Source: Diatrype stigma (Eukaryota; Ascomycota; Sordariomycetes; Xylariales; Diatrypaceae). Taken from it: a DNA stretch of 64,000 nt. Shown here piece by piece: positions 12,901-24,941 of the stretch (positions are counted from its first letter, which is position 1; every line of letters starts with the position of its first letter). The stretch is taken from the NCBI GenBank assembly GCA_022225965.2, contig JAKJXP020000035.1:253024-317023 (forward strand), written 5' to 3'. The position numbers were made by a program, and so were the translations under genes. The notes below the pieces were generated by a model. That model searched no databases and was not told the origin of the DNA. It worked only from the letters and a program-made list of their open reading frames with translations.

Positions 12901-15900
12901 CAGAAGCTCGCCCTAAAGGCAATTATACCCTGGAAGCAAGACGGTGTTACCCCGTATCAGGAAGCTTTGGAGGCTCTTCTTGATGAGACCAGATTCAAGA
13001 ATGAACTCACGTTACTGTTCCAGGGAGAGAATACGATACAACCACAGCACCGATCTGAGTTGATGCCTGTACTTCTGAGACTGCTATACGGCAGGACAAT
13101 TTCCAAGAAAGGCATAGCAAGCGGTCGTAGTGGTCAACATGCAACACGACTGGCTGTTCTCAGGCAGTTGAATGTCGACGATATGGGAGACTTCCTTGAC
13201 ATCGCAATGGGCGATCTCCGCGGCGTTCACGTCATTGAGGACTCTAAGATCCGCGAGAATATATTGAGTCAAGATATTATCCCAGTTCGAAAGCAGGTAG
13301 GTTTCCTGAGGATGATGGAAACCATGATTCATGAACTCGGCGAAAATGTCGCTTCATACATGGACACGATACTGAATGCTGTGCTCTACTGTCTTGTGCT
13401 ATCTTGCCGAAAACTACGATACACGGTTGATGAGGAAGAGGAAGATGAAGAAGGGGAAGATGTTGCACAAACCTCCTTACACCGAGTCGTCCGCACTGCG
13501 TCCCTGAAATGTTTGGTTTCACTCTTACGCCAGGCCCCTAAGTTCGATTGGACAGCCTATAAGAACATCATCGTCAACGAGATCATCAGCCCAAGGATTG
13601 AGAACCTCCCAATTGAGAATACACAAGGCGTCTCTGGAATTCTACAACTGATCTCAACTATCTCTATTATCCCGAAAACTGCCTTATTCCTCGCGATTGA
13701 CGGGAAGATCGTCCCGAAACTTGCTGAATGCTTGACGATGGTGAAGACTAAGGAGGAGGTCAAAGTATTCGCGTTGAGTATCATTCGCAACATCGTCACA
13801 TTATCCCAGAAGCCTGCCGTGGAGTATGAGTTCAATGAACTCATCAAGGAAGAATTGCTGGAACCCAACACAGACGCAATCCTGTCCGGAATCAGCACTG
13901 TACTCAAAGGGCAAGGAGATATTGGAAAAGATCTCATGGGTGCATGTGTTGAGTGTGTGGTTGAACTTTCTCCAATGTTGCAGCAGTCTGGTCACACCAA
14001 GGGCCTGGTTGATGTTTCCATCTACCTCCTCAACCAGCCCTCCCGACGGGTCAACCCTAGGATTAAAGGAAGCGTTCTTTCGATGCTTGAGAACCTTCTG
14101 AAGATCGGTGGAACGTCGGTCGATTCAGATTTGACTGACCAAATCTACTCAACTATCGCACAACTATTCGGATTCTTCAAAGACCGTACTAGCCGTGAAG
14201 CTCTTCCACGGGTTCTTACAGTACTCGCTCAAGATTCAGCCACACAATTGGAGGTTGCTGAGCTCTGTTCAGAGCTCAACGCATACAGTGGAAAGCGTCT
14301 TGACGAACCTGACTATGGAAGACGCTTGAAAGCCTTCACTGCCATCACCACGACCAGAGATACCCTGTTCACTCCTCGAGATTGGGAACCGCTGCTCCAT
14401 AATATGACATTTCACATCAAGAATGATGAGGAGTATGGAATCCTGTCATCGAACTCAGCAGACTGCCTGTGCAAATTTGTCGAAGCAGCTGCTGCTGCGG
14501 CAGACCAAGACAAAGAAAAATATCATGACATGCTCTCAGGTATCGTCTATTCCGCTATTCAGTCCAACGTAAGAGAGCCGTCCGAGACGGTGAGGCGCGA
14601 GAACATGAGGATACTCGGTTTCTTGGTATCGAAGATGCCGGGGTGGTCCCCTGTCAGCGACCTGGTTGTACTGGACCCGATCCCTGATGATAAGGAGTCA
14701 GATCCAAGTTTCTTCAGCAACATCTTGAGCCCCGCTACTGCAAGACAGATGCGAGCGATGCAATTACTATCCAAGGCCAATCACCAGAGGGAATTGCACA
14801 GTCGTAACATAGCCCACATCTTCATACCCCTTCTGGAGCACTTCATCTTTGATCGAGAGGATGGTAGCGACGATTTTGGCGTTGGAGCACAGGCTGGGAC
14901 CACCATATCTGAACTGGCTATATCTCTAGAGTGGCCACAGTACCGAGCGATTCTCCGTAGATATATCGGTTATATCGAGTCGAAGCCAAATCTTCAAAAG
15001 CACTTGGTCCGACTTCTTGGCAAAATCGTCGACGCCTTATCTCTCGCAGCCACGGAGAGAGACCCAGAATCCATGGATATTGATAGCGCCGAGCCGGCCC
15101 TGACATCAAACAAACACCGACTTGCTAGCACAATGCCCTCGCCGGAAAAATTCAATGAGGATGTGCTCACGAACATCTTGCCATCACTCCTAGATTACAT
15201 CCATGAGAAGGACGAGACGACCGTGAGCTCTCGAGTACCTGTCGGCATCATTATCGTAAAGATTCTGAAGCTACTACCCGTTGACTCCTTAAACCAGAAA
15301 CTGCCAGGTGTACTTACGGACATATGCCATATCCTGCGAAGTAAGGCATGGGATTCCCGTGAGATGGCAAGAGACACGCTTGCCAAAATGTCATCGATTT
15401 TGGGACCGTCCTGCCTTGGCTTCGTGTTCGATGAATTACGAGGCGCTCTTACAAAGGGCTATCAACTTCACGTCCTGTCGTACACTATGCACACCATCCT
15501 TGTGACCGTCATACCTGGGCTTAAACCCGGTGATATTGACTACTGTCTCGAGAACATCGTTACGATTATCATGGACGATATCTTTGGTGTTGTGGGACAA
15601 GAAAAGGATGCGGAAGAATACGTGAGCCAGATGAAGGAAGTCAAGAGTAGCAAGAGCCAAGACTCCATGGAGCTTATTGCCCGCACAGCTTCCGTTAGCC
15701 ATCTGGTCCAACTTGTCCGCCCTTTACAAGCTTTACTGCTTGAAAAACTTGATCTTCGCATGGTACGTAAGATTGATGAGCTCTTAACGCGCATCACCAA
15801 TGGCTTGCTTAGTAACCCTGCGGCTGAGTCCCGCGACACCCTGGTCCTTTGTTACGAAGTCATCCAAAGAGTCTATAAGAGTGAAAGACAAGAGGCCGAG

Positions 15901-18108
15901 CCACAAATCAATGCAAGACTCAAAAGGTATCTCATCCAGAAGGGGGCGAAGAAGAGCGGATACCGAGGCTCGACCAACAAATATACGTACAAACTCATTC
16001 GATTCGCGCTCGATGTACTACGGTCAGTCTTCAAGAAGCACGATAGCCTTCGGAATGCAGGAAACATAGCCGGCTTCATACCAATTTTAGGAGATGCAAT
16101 CGTGGGTGGTGAAGAGGAAGTCAGGATAGCTACCTTCAAGCTCCTGGCAGTCTTAGCCAAAGTCCCTTTCAAGACCGACGATGCTAGCAAGCTGTACAAG
16201 GTTGCTGCTAAGGAAGCTACCAAGAATATTTCAATGTCCACGTCCACTACGACCGACCTTGCGCAAACTGCCCTGAAGCTCGTTTCCGTTATTCTCCGAG
16301 ATAGACGAGATGTGGTTATCAAGGACACGGCCGTCGATATGCTTCTAGGCAAGCTGAAAGATGATTTGACGGAGCCTTTGTACCGTCATGTCACCTTTAG
16401 TTTCCTACGGTCCGTCCTTGATAGGAAGGTAGAGACTGCTGGTGTCTACGATACGCTTGATCATGTCGGCACTATCATGATCACCAATGACGACAAGGAC
16501 ACTCGAGATCTTGCGCGTGGCGCTTTCTTCCAATTCCTCCGGGACTACCCACAAAAGAAGAACAGATGGGCTAAACAGCTCGCTTTCGTCGTGGCAAACT
16601 TGAAATACGAGAGAGAAGGGGGGCGGCTTTCTGTTATGGAGATTATTCACCTCCTGCTCATGAAGTCTGCCGATGATTTTGTGCAAGAGATTGCTACAAA
16701 CTGTTTCATCCCCCTTGTGATGGTACTGGCGAACGACGATAGTGAGAAATGCCGACTCGCCGCAGGTGAGCTCATCAAAGAGGTTTTCCGGAAGGCAGAT
16801 AAAGAGAGAACCTCAAAATTCCTGGTTTTGGTTCGGAACTGGCTGGGACAGGACGATAACTCGTCAGTGCTCCGTCTCGCGGTTCAGGCTTTTGCACTCT
16901 ACTTCCAAGCTAGGGAACCGACGTCGAAAGACCGCAAAGATCTCGACCTCTTGGCCGATGCCATAACTCGTATCCTAGAGGACTACTCGACGTTCTCGAG
17001 GGATGCTGAGCTGATAAACACAGTCTTGCAAACGATCCCAATCCTCGTAGATAGGCATCCCGCTATTATACTGGCACATGAACGACTTTGGCGGTTGATC
17101 CCTACACCTCTCTCGCACCCTGATGCAGCCGTTAAGCTATCTAGTGTGCGGCTCATCGCAACCTATCTAACAGACTTCTATCAAAAGAAGAACGAAACCG
17201 ATACTACCAAGCCTGTAACCGGGTCCTATGGACTTGTTCTTGATAGATCGATGATAGACCGTCTAGTGGCACACGCTGTAGGCGTCTTGAACCCAGCAGT
17301 CATCTCCAGATGGAAGCGAAGAGTGCAGAAGCAACAAAAAGGAGGCTCTATACTTGGCGACATCGAAGACCGGCCTCGTGTTCAAGACCGACCTCCTCTG
17401 GAAGAGACCCTAGCGACTGAGGTCAGTCGAGTCATCGTGATGCTTGCTACATTCATGGAGGCCGGTTCGTCCAATACCGAATCACCAGAGTCAGATGGCG
17501 AGGAAGACAATGAAGAAGAAGAGGAAGAGGAGGAGGAGGATGAATGGGGCGGCATCGATGACGAAGCGGAAGACAAAGAAGATGCCACCTCCAATACCAC
17601 CCTCCAGATTCTATTCGCCTGGCTCTCCGACATCCTCGTCGAAGAGGTACGGCCCGGCGCCGCAGCGCTGATCCCCAAGGTCTCGGCCATGGAGATCATC
17701 AGCGTGCTCGCGGGCAGCAACACGCTCCCGGTGGCTGCCCTCGCGCCCTGTCTCGAGACAGTGCTGGCGCCGCTGGCGCACCTCACGGACCCGTCGATCC
17801 CGATGCCGTACTCGGTCGACGAGCTGTACCGGACGCGCTACGAGGGCCTGCGGACCCGGGCGACCGAGACCATGGACGCGCTGCAGCGCCGGCTCGGCAC
17901 GGCCGACTACACGAAGGGGCTGCTGGCCGTGCGCGACCGCGCCCGCCGCCGCCGCGAGGCCCGCAGCCGCAAGCGCAAGGTCGAGGCCGTCAGCCAGCCC
18001 GACCGCTTCGGCAAGTGGAAGCGCGGCCGCCTTGAGAAGAAGGTCAAGAGGCGGAAGGAGAAGGGCGGCGAGCAGCGCGCTAGGAGGGTCGCCGCGCGGT
18101 ATGCTTGA
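9998..18108 (+). CDS. utp20: UTP20, U3 snoRNP/SSU processome component
   Basis: Two exons (9998-11376 and 11442-18108) joined across a 65-nt GT-AG intron encode about 2681 residues, within the range known for Utp20 (yeast about 2490, human about 2790). The N-terminus is basic (S-K-S-K-N-S-G-R...HRWESF...K-V-R-R-H-D), as in orthologues. The body is an all-helical HEAT-like solenoid. The DRIM signature region lies around residues 850-1250 and includes an acidic loop (EEEEDEEGED). A long glutamate run near residue 2490 and a strongly basic C-terminal tail of about 45 residues follow, the latter acting as nucleolar targeting sequence in this family. Utp20 is needed for early pre-rRNA cleavages to 18S rRNA in the nucleolus. 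The last 450 bases are much more GC-rich than the rest. Confidence 0.95.
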
Positions 18109-19105
18109 GCGCGAGCGTGGGCGTGAGAGTTTGCTGTGCCCGACCCGATTGGCATGGTGGTTGCTGGGGAGAAATGGGGGAGGGGAGGAAGGAATAGGGG
18201 TTTGAAAAAGGGGGTTCGTGAACGTAAAGTGGGTCGTGTAATTGGTTGATTGATTGATACCCCCTGTAAACTGTATATAGATTGGGAAAATCATGGTCGA
18301 GCGAGATGAAAATGAAAATATGGGATGGACATAGTTACTTCGAATGGATGAGAAGAATATGAGGTTTTGCAAGCAATCACTTTGACACACATTGGCGTCT
18401 TAAACAACTGCCGTGGGTTGCTAGTCCTCTGGTGGATAGCAAGGTATTTAGTGTTCACTCCACGATGACGTTGGTCCATTGACACGTAAATCTACCACTG
18501 ATTACTAGACGGTACACAGGGTTTCTTTTCCTCTTTTGCACTCTTGCTGCATAGAACTAGAGGCATGCTTGCTATTCATGATGAGTGGCTAACGGGTGTG
18601 TGTGCATGTGTACGGACAGACAGGCTAACACGTAATTACCCCCCGAGTCTCTGTACCAGAAGCGTACTACAATGCTATGGGCCACAGTAGGCAATTATAT
18701 ACACATACACGATCTAACAAGACTTATCCCGATGAATTACGATGTGCATATATAAGAATTTGGGCAGTGCTGCGGACGGACGTGACAGACAGGTCTCAAA
18801 AGATAATGAGGGGCTTGGCTGCTGCTTCTGAGCCATATTGATGATACAGTCGTGAATCATACATATTATATACATATACATATATCTTATCTATTCTTGC
18901 CTCCTGACTTGGTCGGTACACCGCATCAGGCCACACCCGAATTATCTAAATGGAGATGAATAGGTACCTTAGTGGGTGCTTCTGCTGCTGTCGAGATTGG
19001 GTATTAGCACCCCAGAGCACCTATGTACCCGGCACCATGAAATCCACGGCGATGCCAACGGTTCCGGCTTAGTCAGAGGTGGTTCTTAGAAGTTTTGCAA
19101 AGCTC
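18109..19105. other. Convergent intergenic region, UTP20 to Zim17-type gene
   Basis: About 1 kb between two converging genes. It holds AT-rich stretches (TATATACATATACATATATC near 18868-18886) suitable for 3' ends on both strands. I see no further gene in it. Confidence 0.6.
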
Positions 19106-21037
19106 CTAAGTACCATTATCATTCTTAGCGCCATGACCATCGTCATCGCCGTCTTCTTCTTCGTCCCAGCTATCATTAGGTTTCAACCCCAAGTCGATCA
19201 TGCGCCGCAAGCGGGCTGACAGAACCTCGTCGCCCCATACATCGGCGACGTCGCGCTTTAGATTGGTGCTGTACTTGTAGAGCTTGAAAGCACGGGGGTT
19301 GTCTTCCACGTTGGGGCCGAAGACCTCGCGCCGCTCCCATGGCGGCACATCCTCTCGCGTCGGCGGCTCCGGCAGCTTATCCTTCACTTTCCGCACCAGC
19401 GGTCCGAGAGGGGCCCCATCGCTGGGGAAGGGGCCGGGCGGCGCGGCGGCTCGCTGGATGTAGTTGGCGAGTATCTGGGAGCGGCGGGAGATCTCCCGGG
19501 GCGCGGGCACCCGCGGCATGGTGTTGCTCATGCGGGACAAGGGTTCGTCGCCCGACTCGAGGCGTTTGTACCTGTCCAGGTGCCCGTACGTGGCCTCGTA
19601 CGTGATATCCGGCTCCGTCGGCTTGATCCCGACCTTTTTGAAGACCCGGAAGTCGCCCGAGGGGTCGGCATCCGGCGCGATGCGGGCCAACTGATAACCC
19701 CTGGCCTCCAGGTAGGCCAGGCGTGCAATGGGGCTCTTCGCGCCCTTGGCTTGGCCTTGGGCGTATGATTCGTTCGGGAGGACTACTTCGCGGGGTTTGT
19801 TAGTCCAGCCATGGTACATAGCAGCCTTCTCCCTGAGCTGTTGCAACTGTTTGCGCGTCGGCGGCCCGTGTACAATTTTGTGAATCCTAGGCCCTTTTGG
19901 CTCCACCAAGCGAGTCACAGGCGTTTTGCCAAATAAGTGCTTGGGTACTTTGAACGGCCGAGCCGTGCTGCTTACGACGCCTAGGGGTAGCGGTCGGATA
20001 GTGATTTGGGGATTTTCTCTCACTTCAACATCCTCGCTGGGCTTTGCTTTGGTGTCCATTGGCTCTGGTCTGTAGAGAGCAGGGCTGCCTATTCCCAGGG
20101 GCTTCTGGTCCCACATACTTGGGGCCAGGGGTTGCTTTCCCTTTAATTTCGGGATGGGTACGAATGACCGAGGTGTATTGGGGTCTAGAGGTTGCTCTTC
20201 GAAATCAAAATCCTGGTGAATCGGGTCTCGTGACCAGATTGTAGCATCGTCATAATCATCGTACGAACTGTTTCCGATACTCGAGTATTCCCTCCGTGTA
20301 GATGGCACTGAGTCTGGATGGGACGTGCTGTCTACCGACGGCCGGGCGCCCCCAGTTCCTAGAGGCGTAGGTGTTGTGTTGGTAGCCGGCTGGGCGGATT
20401 GGGCTTTTGTCTGGCGCAGTTGACTCGCTTCTTCTTCTCCTCTCAAGCCCTCTATTTCCTGCCGAGCTTCATCGGCAGTGGAACCTTCTCGGCTACTCGT
20501 CTCATCGTCTTCCCAGAACTCGATATCACCGTCCACTCCTAGCGTTCCCCGTTTAACCAACCGTCCACGTTCCCGCATGATATCCTCGATGGTGATCTTG
20601 CGATCCCCAAATATGCCGAGGTGGTCGCTGATGATGTGACGGTTGCGACACGAAGGGCAGGTGATGAGGACGGATCCATGGTGGTAGCCTTGCTTGGAGA
20701 CCTCATGAGTAGTACGGCTACTGCACGGAACGCAGGTGAAGGTTAGTTGATAGTGGGGTTCGCGCTGCTTTCTCGTCTTCTCCTGAGCAGGAGCAGTTGG
20801 CGTCTTGTCATTTGACGAGTCGGAGGATGTCAGCGGCTGTGGTTGCGGCCGGGACTGGGGAGGTTTTGGAATGGAGTGTTTGCGTCGAGCGGCGTTGAGG
20901 GGCTGTAGGGTTCGTGGCAGTCGTGGATATGGGCGGAGATGTGGACGGAGGACCGCCGCAGACAACCCCCCAGCAGACACCTTAGATGAGCAGCTCGATA
21001 TTGAGCTAAGCAGGCCACGAGGGAGCTTTGATGTCAT
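19106..21037 (-). CDS. DNL-type zinc-finger protein (Zim17/Hep1-like) with long C-terminal extension
   Basis: A single uninterrupted 643-codon frame. Residues 1-60 are rich in Arg, Ser and Leu and almost free of acidic residues, as in a mitochondrial targeting sequence. Residues about 95-160 form a DNL zinc finger: F-T-C-x2-C, then L-I-T-C-x2-C, then H-I-I-S-D-H-L-G. In Zim17/Tim15/Hep1 this domain keeps matrix Hsp70 soluble during import and Fe-S cluster assembly. Known Zim17 proteins are about 170-250 residues. Here the frame continues for more than 400 residues: first a Ser/Thr/Pro-rich disordered part, then a conserved-looking part (G-K-T-P-V-T-R-L-V-E-P-K-G, P-T-R-K-Q-L-Q-Q-L-R, W-E-R-R-E-V-F-G-P) and an acidic end. 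I do not recognise the extension. No GT-AG intron is needed to keep the frame open. The zinc-finger call is firm; whether the extension belongs to one mature protein is open. Confidence 0.85.
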   Translation of the reverse strand: MTSKLPRGLLSSISSCSSKVSAGGLSAAVLRPHLRPYPRLPRTLQPLNAARRKHSIPKPPQSRPQPQPLTSSDSSNDKTPTAPAQEKTRKQREPHYQLTFTCVPCSSRTTHEVSKQGYHHGSVLITCPSCRNRHIISDHLGIFGDRKITIEDIMRERGRLVKRGTLGVDGDIEFWEDDETSSREGSTADEARQEIEGLRGEEEASQLRQTKAQSAQPATNTTPTPLGTGGARPSVDSTSHPDSVPSTRREYSSIGNSSYDDYDDATIWSRDPIHQDFDFEEQPLDPNTPRSFVPIPKLKGKQPLAPSMWDQKPLGIGSPALYRPEPMDTKAKPSEDVEVRENPQITIRPLPLGVVSSTARPFKVPKHLFGKTPVTRLVEPKGPRIHKIVHGPPTRKQLQQLREKAAMYHGWTNKPREVVLPNESYAQGQAKGAKSPIARLAYLEARGYQLARIAPDADPSGDFRVFKKVGIKPTEPDITYEATYGHLDRYKRLESGDEPLSRMSNTMPRVPAPREISRRSQILANYIQRAAAPPGPFPSDGAPLGPLVRKVKDKLPEPPTREDVPPWERREVFGPNVEDNPRAFKLYKYSTNLKRDVADVWGDEVLSARLRRMIDLGLKPNDSWDEEEDGDDDGHGAKNDNGT

Positions 21038-22050
21038 TATTTGGTTCGTGTATCTCGGAAACGGTAGACCATTGCCCCGTACCTAGGCAGTAGGTAATTG
21101 CATGTATGTGATTAAGAGTGTTAGATATCGCAGCTTCAGGCGAAAAGAGCGCCGTTGAAACTTGGAAGCATCAAAACCTCAAGTTCCCGTTATCGCGATA
21201 AGATAACAAGAACTTGAGGCGCTACGAAGTTGATGGAAGTCTGGAAGTCGCGCTAGGCATGCAACTCATCTACATAGTACATGTATGTAGGTACCTCTAT
21301 CTTTGGCTGTATGTGTACAGTATGCAAACTGTAAATAACACTGGATTGGTGAAGGGAAGGAAGGTTGATGGCTATACTGTAGGCATGTGAATAGTGCATC
21401 CATTGTAACAGCAAGGCAGCAAATGTAGAATTAAGGTCCAACCTCTATTGCGAACTAAATTTTGGTAACCTCGATTTCTGGATTTCTTGAGATTCTGAGA
21501 CTTGATTCATCCTTCTTTTGTTCCGTTTCTAGTCTATGCCCAGGTACGTCCTTCCAACATTCCCGCTATACCTACAGGTAGCTACTTATATACCTACCTA
21601 GGTAGTAAGTTACATGCCTACCTCGCGTACCTGCCCCTGCCACCTGCCTAACTATTACCTACCGACTCTACCATCGCTTTCCAGTTCTCGCTCCCAAATC
21701 CAAACCCCCACATGATGTCTTATCGGTCTTCCGAGTTGCGATGCCCTATCGACTGACTGATTGACTGACTTCTATAGCGGCATAGGAGGCTGTGATCACC
21801 GACTGAACTTTGGAATCGGCGACAACCATGAACACCACCTTCCCCATTCCCGCCCTTTATTCTTTTTCTTCGTTGTGCTTGTTATTTCTGTGAAAGGGTC
21901 CGTCCTACCTAACCAACTGGCCGACTGCCTCAACAACCACCGACCGAACCGAACGATACCGGTAGTTAGACCATACATATCACACCTGATATCGACCGTC
22001 CATTACACATACACTAACCACAACACCAAGTCCCCGTAGACTTATGCAAG
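21038..22050. promoter_or_regulatory. Divergent spacer between Zim17-type gene and cullin 3
   Basis: About 1 kb that must contain the promoters of both divergent genes. It includes the strong hairpin at 21177-21219 and dense TACCTAGGTA words between about 21585 and 21660. No open frame has a recognisable domain. Confidence 0.5.
21177..21219. repeat. 43-nt near-perfect inverted repeat (hairpin)
   Basis: The arms CCTCAAGTTC and GAACTTGAGG are perfect complements. After one CC/AA mismatch the stem continues with GTTATC/GATAAC, closing on a 7-nt loop. In total 16 of 18 stem positions pair. It lies 140 nt upstream of the Zim17-type start codon, so it could sit in that transcript's 5' leader or in its promoter. 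No target-site duplication is visible. Confidence 0.85.
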
Positions 22051-24941
22051 ATGATCACAGGTCGGGGAGGCGCCCGAGGCGGACGCATTCGCCCTCCACG
22101 AAGGGTATGTCTACTTTTTAGTCCACCGGAGCCATCTTCGCCAGGGCCATCTTCACTAGAGCACCGGAGCAAACAGCATACTGTGTCACTCGTCCCTAGA
22201 ACACTGCTCGATACTCGATGCTCGATGCTCGATGCTCGATGCTGCTTGCATGGCACTGTTTGCATGGATAGGATATTCATATATCCTATCCAATCTAGAC
22301 GATGGCCTTCCCCCTTCCCCCTTCCCCCATACCCAAATTACCTTCGCCTCCCTTACCCTATGCCCAGTCCTCTTGGATCGCCACATTTGCCCGTATAACA
22401 GTGTTATCTAGCACCTGTCTACCATCACGTATAAGGAATACCTCAGCTAATTTGAGATTGCTACAGCCTATGGTCCAGTCCGGTAATTCAGACGACTTCG
22501 AAAATTGCTGGGAGAAACTCCAAGGCGCCCTCCGCGATATCCATAACCGAAATGCCGGAAAACTATCCTTCGAGCAGCTTTACCGATATTCCTACAAGAT
22601 AGTCCTCAAAAAGGCCGGACTTCAACTTTATGAGAGGGTGAAGCAATTCGAAGAAGATTGGTTCGCTGAGGAAGTCCGGCCTCCTATTTGGGCTTTGATC
22701 TCCAAAAACCTCATCAGCATTACTCTTGATGATGTGCGGGGTTCTAGCATTGTCGAGCGCCGGTCCATGGGCGAGAAGTTCTTGAAGGGCATTCGGACGT
22801 CGTGGGAGAGCCACAATATGAGTATGAATATGATTGCCGACATCCTTATGTATCTTGACCGCGGATATGCCCAGGAAAGCCACGCACCCTCCATTTTTGC
22901 CGCTACCATCGGCCTGTATCGAGACCATATATTACGCTCCAACCTCCACGAAATGGGATCCCCTTGCCTGGTTTTTGATATTCTCAATGCCACCATTCTT
23001 GATCAGATCAATATGGAGAGGGAGGGCGACGTCATCGACAAGGCTCTCTTGAGAAGCTGCATTTCCATGCTCGAGAGCCTCTCGGAGACGGACGAGGAGA
23101 ACGAGCACGAACGTCTATATTTAACCGTTTTCGAACCTGCTTATCTCAGAAGTAGCCATGCTTTCTACAAGGCAGAGTGTGAGAGGTTGTTGCGCGAAGG
23201 GGATGCGAGTGCTTGGCTCCAACATACCCGGCGCCGGCTTGATGAGGAGAATGATCGTTGCCACACCATCATTTCGCCCCCAACATACGGCAAGATAGCC
23301 AATGTTGTCGAGCAGGAACTCATAGTTAAACATCTGGATGATTTCCTCAATCTAGAGGGGAGTGGTATTCGATCCATGATCGACAACGACAGGTTCAAGG
23401 ATCTTTCCATCCTTTATGAACTAGTGTCGCGCGTCGATCCAAAAAAAGCAGCCCTGCGCAACGCTCTTTCAGCCCGAATCGTTGAGCTGGGCACCGAGAT
23501 TGAGAAGACGTTATTAAGTACTGACTTTTCCATCGCTCAGCAGGCCGAAGCTGTAGAGGCTGTCGATGGTGCCGAGAAGGCCAAGGCTAAACCCCTGAAC
23601 GCCGCAGCGCAGCAGACAGCCGCAGCTATCAAGTGGGTCGATGATGTGCTGGCTTTGAAGGATAAATTCGATCGCATTTGGTCGAGATGCTTTGAAGAAG
23701 ACCTGATTCTTCAAACTGCCTTGACTAAGAGCTTTGCGGACTTTATCAACCATTTCAACCGGGCTTCAGAGTACGTTTCTCTGTTCATCGATGACAACCT
23801 CAAGCGTGGCATTAAAGGCAAGACCGAGGCCGAGGTTGATATTGTACTGGACAAGGCGATCACTCTCATCAGGTATCTCAACGAAAAGGACAAATTCGAG
23901 CAGTACTATCAGAAGCACCTGGCTCGGCGGTTGCTGCATGGTAAATCCGAGAGCCAAGAGGTCGAGAGTGAGATGATCTCTCGCATGAAGAGAGAACTCG
24001 GTAACAATTTCACACAGAAGTTTGAGGGCATGTTTCGGGATATGCACACTTCTAGAACGACAACAGAGGAATACCGCAGTCATGTTCGTGGTCTTGGTGA
24101 AGTGGACGAAACTCAGATCGAGCTCAATATCAGCGTCCTTGCCGGCAACAATTGGCCAAAAGAACTTATGGGACGCCAGTCCGGCATCGCCGACGGCCCG
24201 AAAGTCAACACGGTATACCCCCGTGAGATACAAAGACTCCAAGCTAGTTTCTTTGAGTTCTACACTAAGAACCGTAACGGTCGGGTTCTCACATGGGTCG
24301 GGACGGCAGGGACAGCGGACATCAAATGTGTCTTCCCCAAAATCCCTGGAAAGGCGTCAGGGCCCCTTAGCAAAGAACGCCGCTACGAACTTAACGTCAC
24401 GACATATGGAATGATAGTTCTTATGCTATTCAATGACCTCCCGGAAGGCGAATGGCTGTCCTTTGAGGAAATCCAGGCACAGACAAATACCCCGCAGTCT
24501 GACCTGGTCAATATTTTGACGTCGCTGTCTGTCCTTAAGACGTGCAAAGTACTCGTCAAGGAGCCCCAGACGAAAGCCGCCGCCAAGCCCGGAGATCGGT
24601 TCACTTTCAACCGCGAATTTGTCAGCAAGGCTATAAAGATTAAGGTTCCTGCCGTCAACGCGGCTAACAAGGTCGAAACCGATGAGGAGCGTAAGGATAC
24701 CGACCAGAAGAATCTAGAAACTCGGAAGTACATTATCGATGCCGCCATTGTCCGCATCATGAAGCAACGCAAAGAGCTTGGCCACTCACCCCTCATCTCC
24801 GAGGTCATCCAGGTACTAAGCCACAGGTTCAAACCAGAGGTGTCCCTGATTAAGAATCGCATTGAGAATCTACTCGCCCGCGAATACCTCGAACGTACCG
24901 AAACAGCCGAGGGCAATCCAGGATACCGCTATCTAGCCTAG
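22051..24941 (+). CDS. cul3: Cullin 3, scaffold of a CRL3 ubiquitin ligase
   Basis: Two exons (22051-22104 and 22467-24941) give about 842 residues. The short first exon encodes M-I-T-G-R-G-G-A-R-G-G-R-I-R-P-P-R-R, the typical Arg/Gly start of fungal Cul3, and ends at GTATGT. The second exon opens at P-M-V-Q-S-G, in frame, after CTACAG. A start slightly further in (TCC after GTCCAG) is possible. Cullin repeats fill the N-terminal half. The cullin homology domain (Y-Y-Q-K-H-L-A-R-R-L-L near residue 510) binds Rbx1, and the winged-helix tail carries the neddylation motif I-V-R-I-M-K near residue 780, the lysine being the Nedd8 site. Cul3 bridges BTB adaptors to the E2. Intron 1 is unusually long (362 nt) and repeat-rich. 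Confidence 0.93.
22207..22241. repeat. CTCGATG heptamer tandem repeat in cul3 intron 1
   Basis: Four perfect head-to-tail CTCGATG units (22214-22241) follow one diverged unit (22207-22213). They lie inside the predicted first intron of cul3. Confidence 0.85.
22266..22291. repeat. Perfect 11-bp hairpin in cul3 intron 1
   Basis: GGATAGGATAT (22266-22276) and ATATCCTATCC (22281-22291) are perfect complements around a 4-nt loop (TCAT). The stem lies 25 nt downstream of the heptamer repeat and 15 nt before a CCTTCCC-type pyrimidine tract (22306-22328), all inside the predicted intron. Confidence 0.85.

Noticed and set aside
22302..22466. Upstream extension of the cullin frame beginning at 22302
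   Set aside because: It would give a Pro-rich N-terminus unlike any cullin, whereas the 22051 exon supplies the expected Arg/Gly start and ends in GTATGT.
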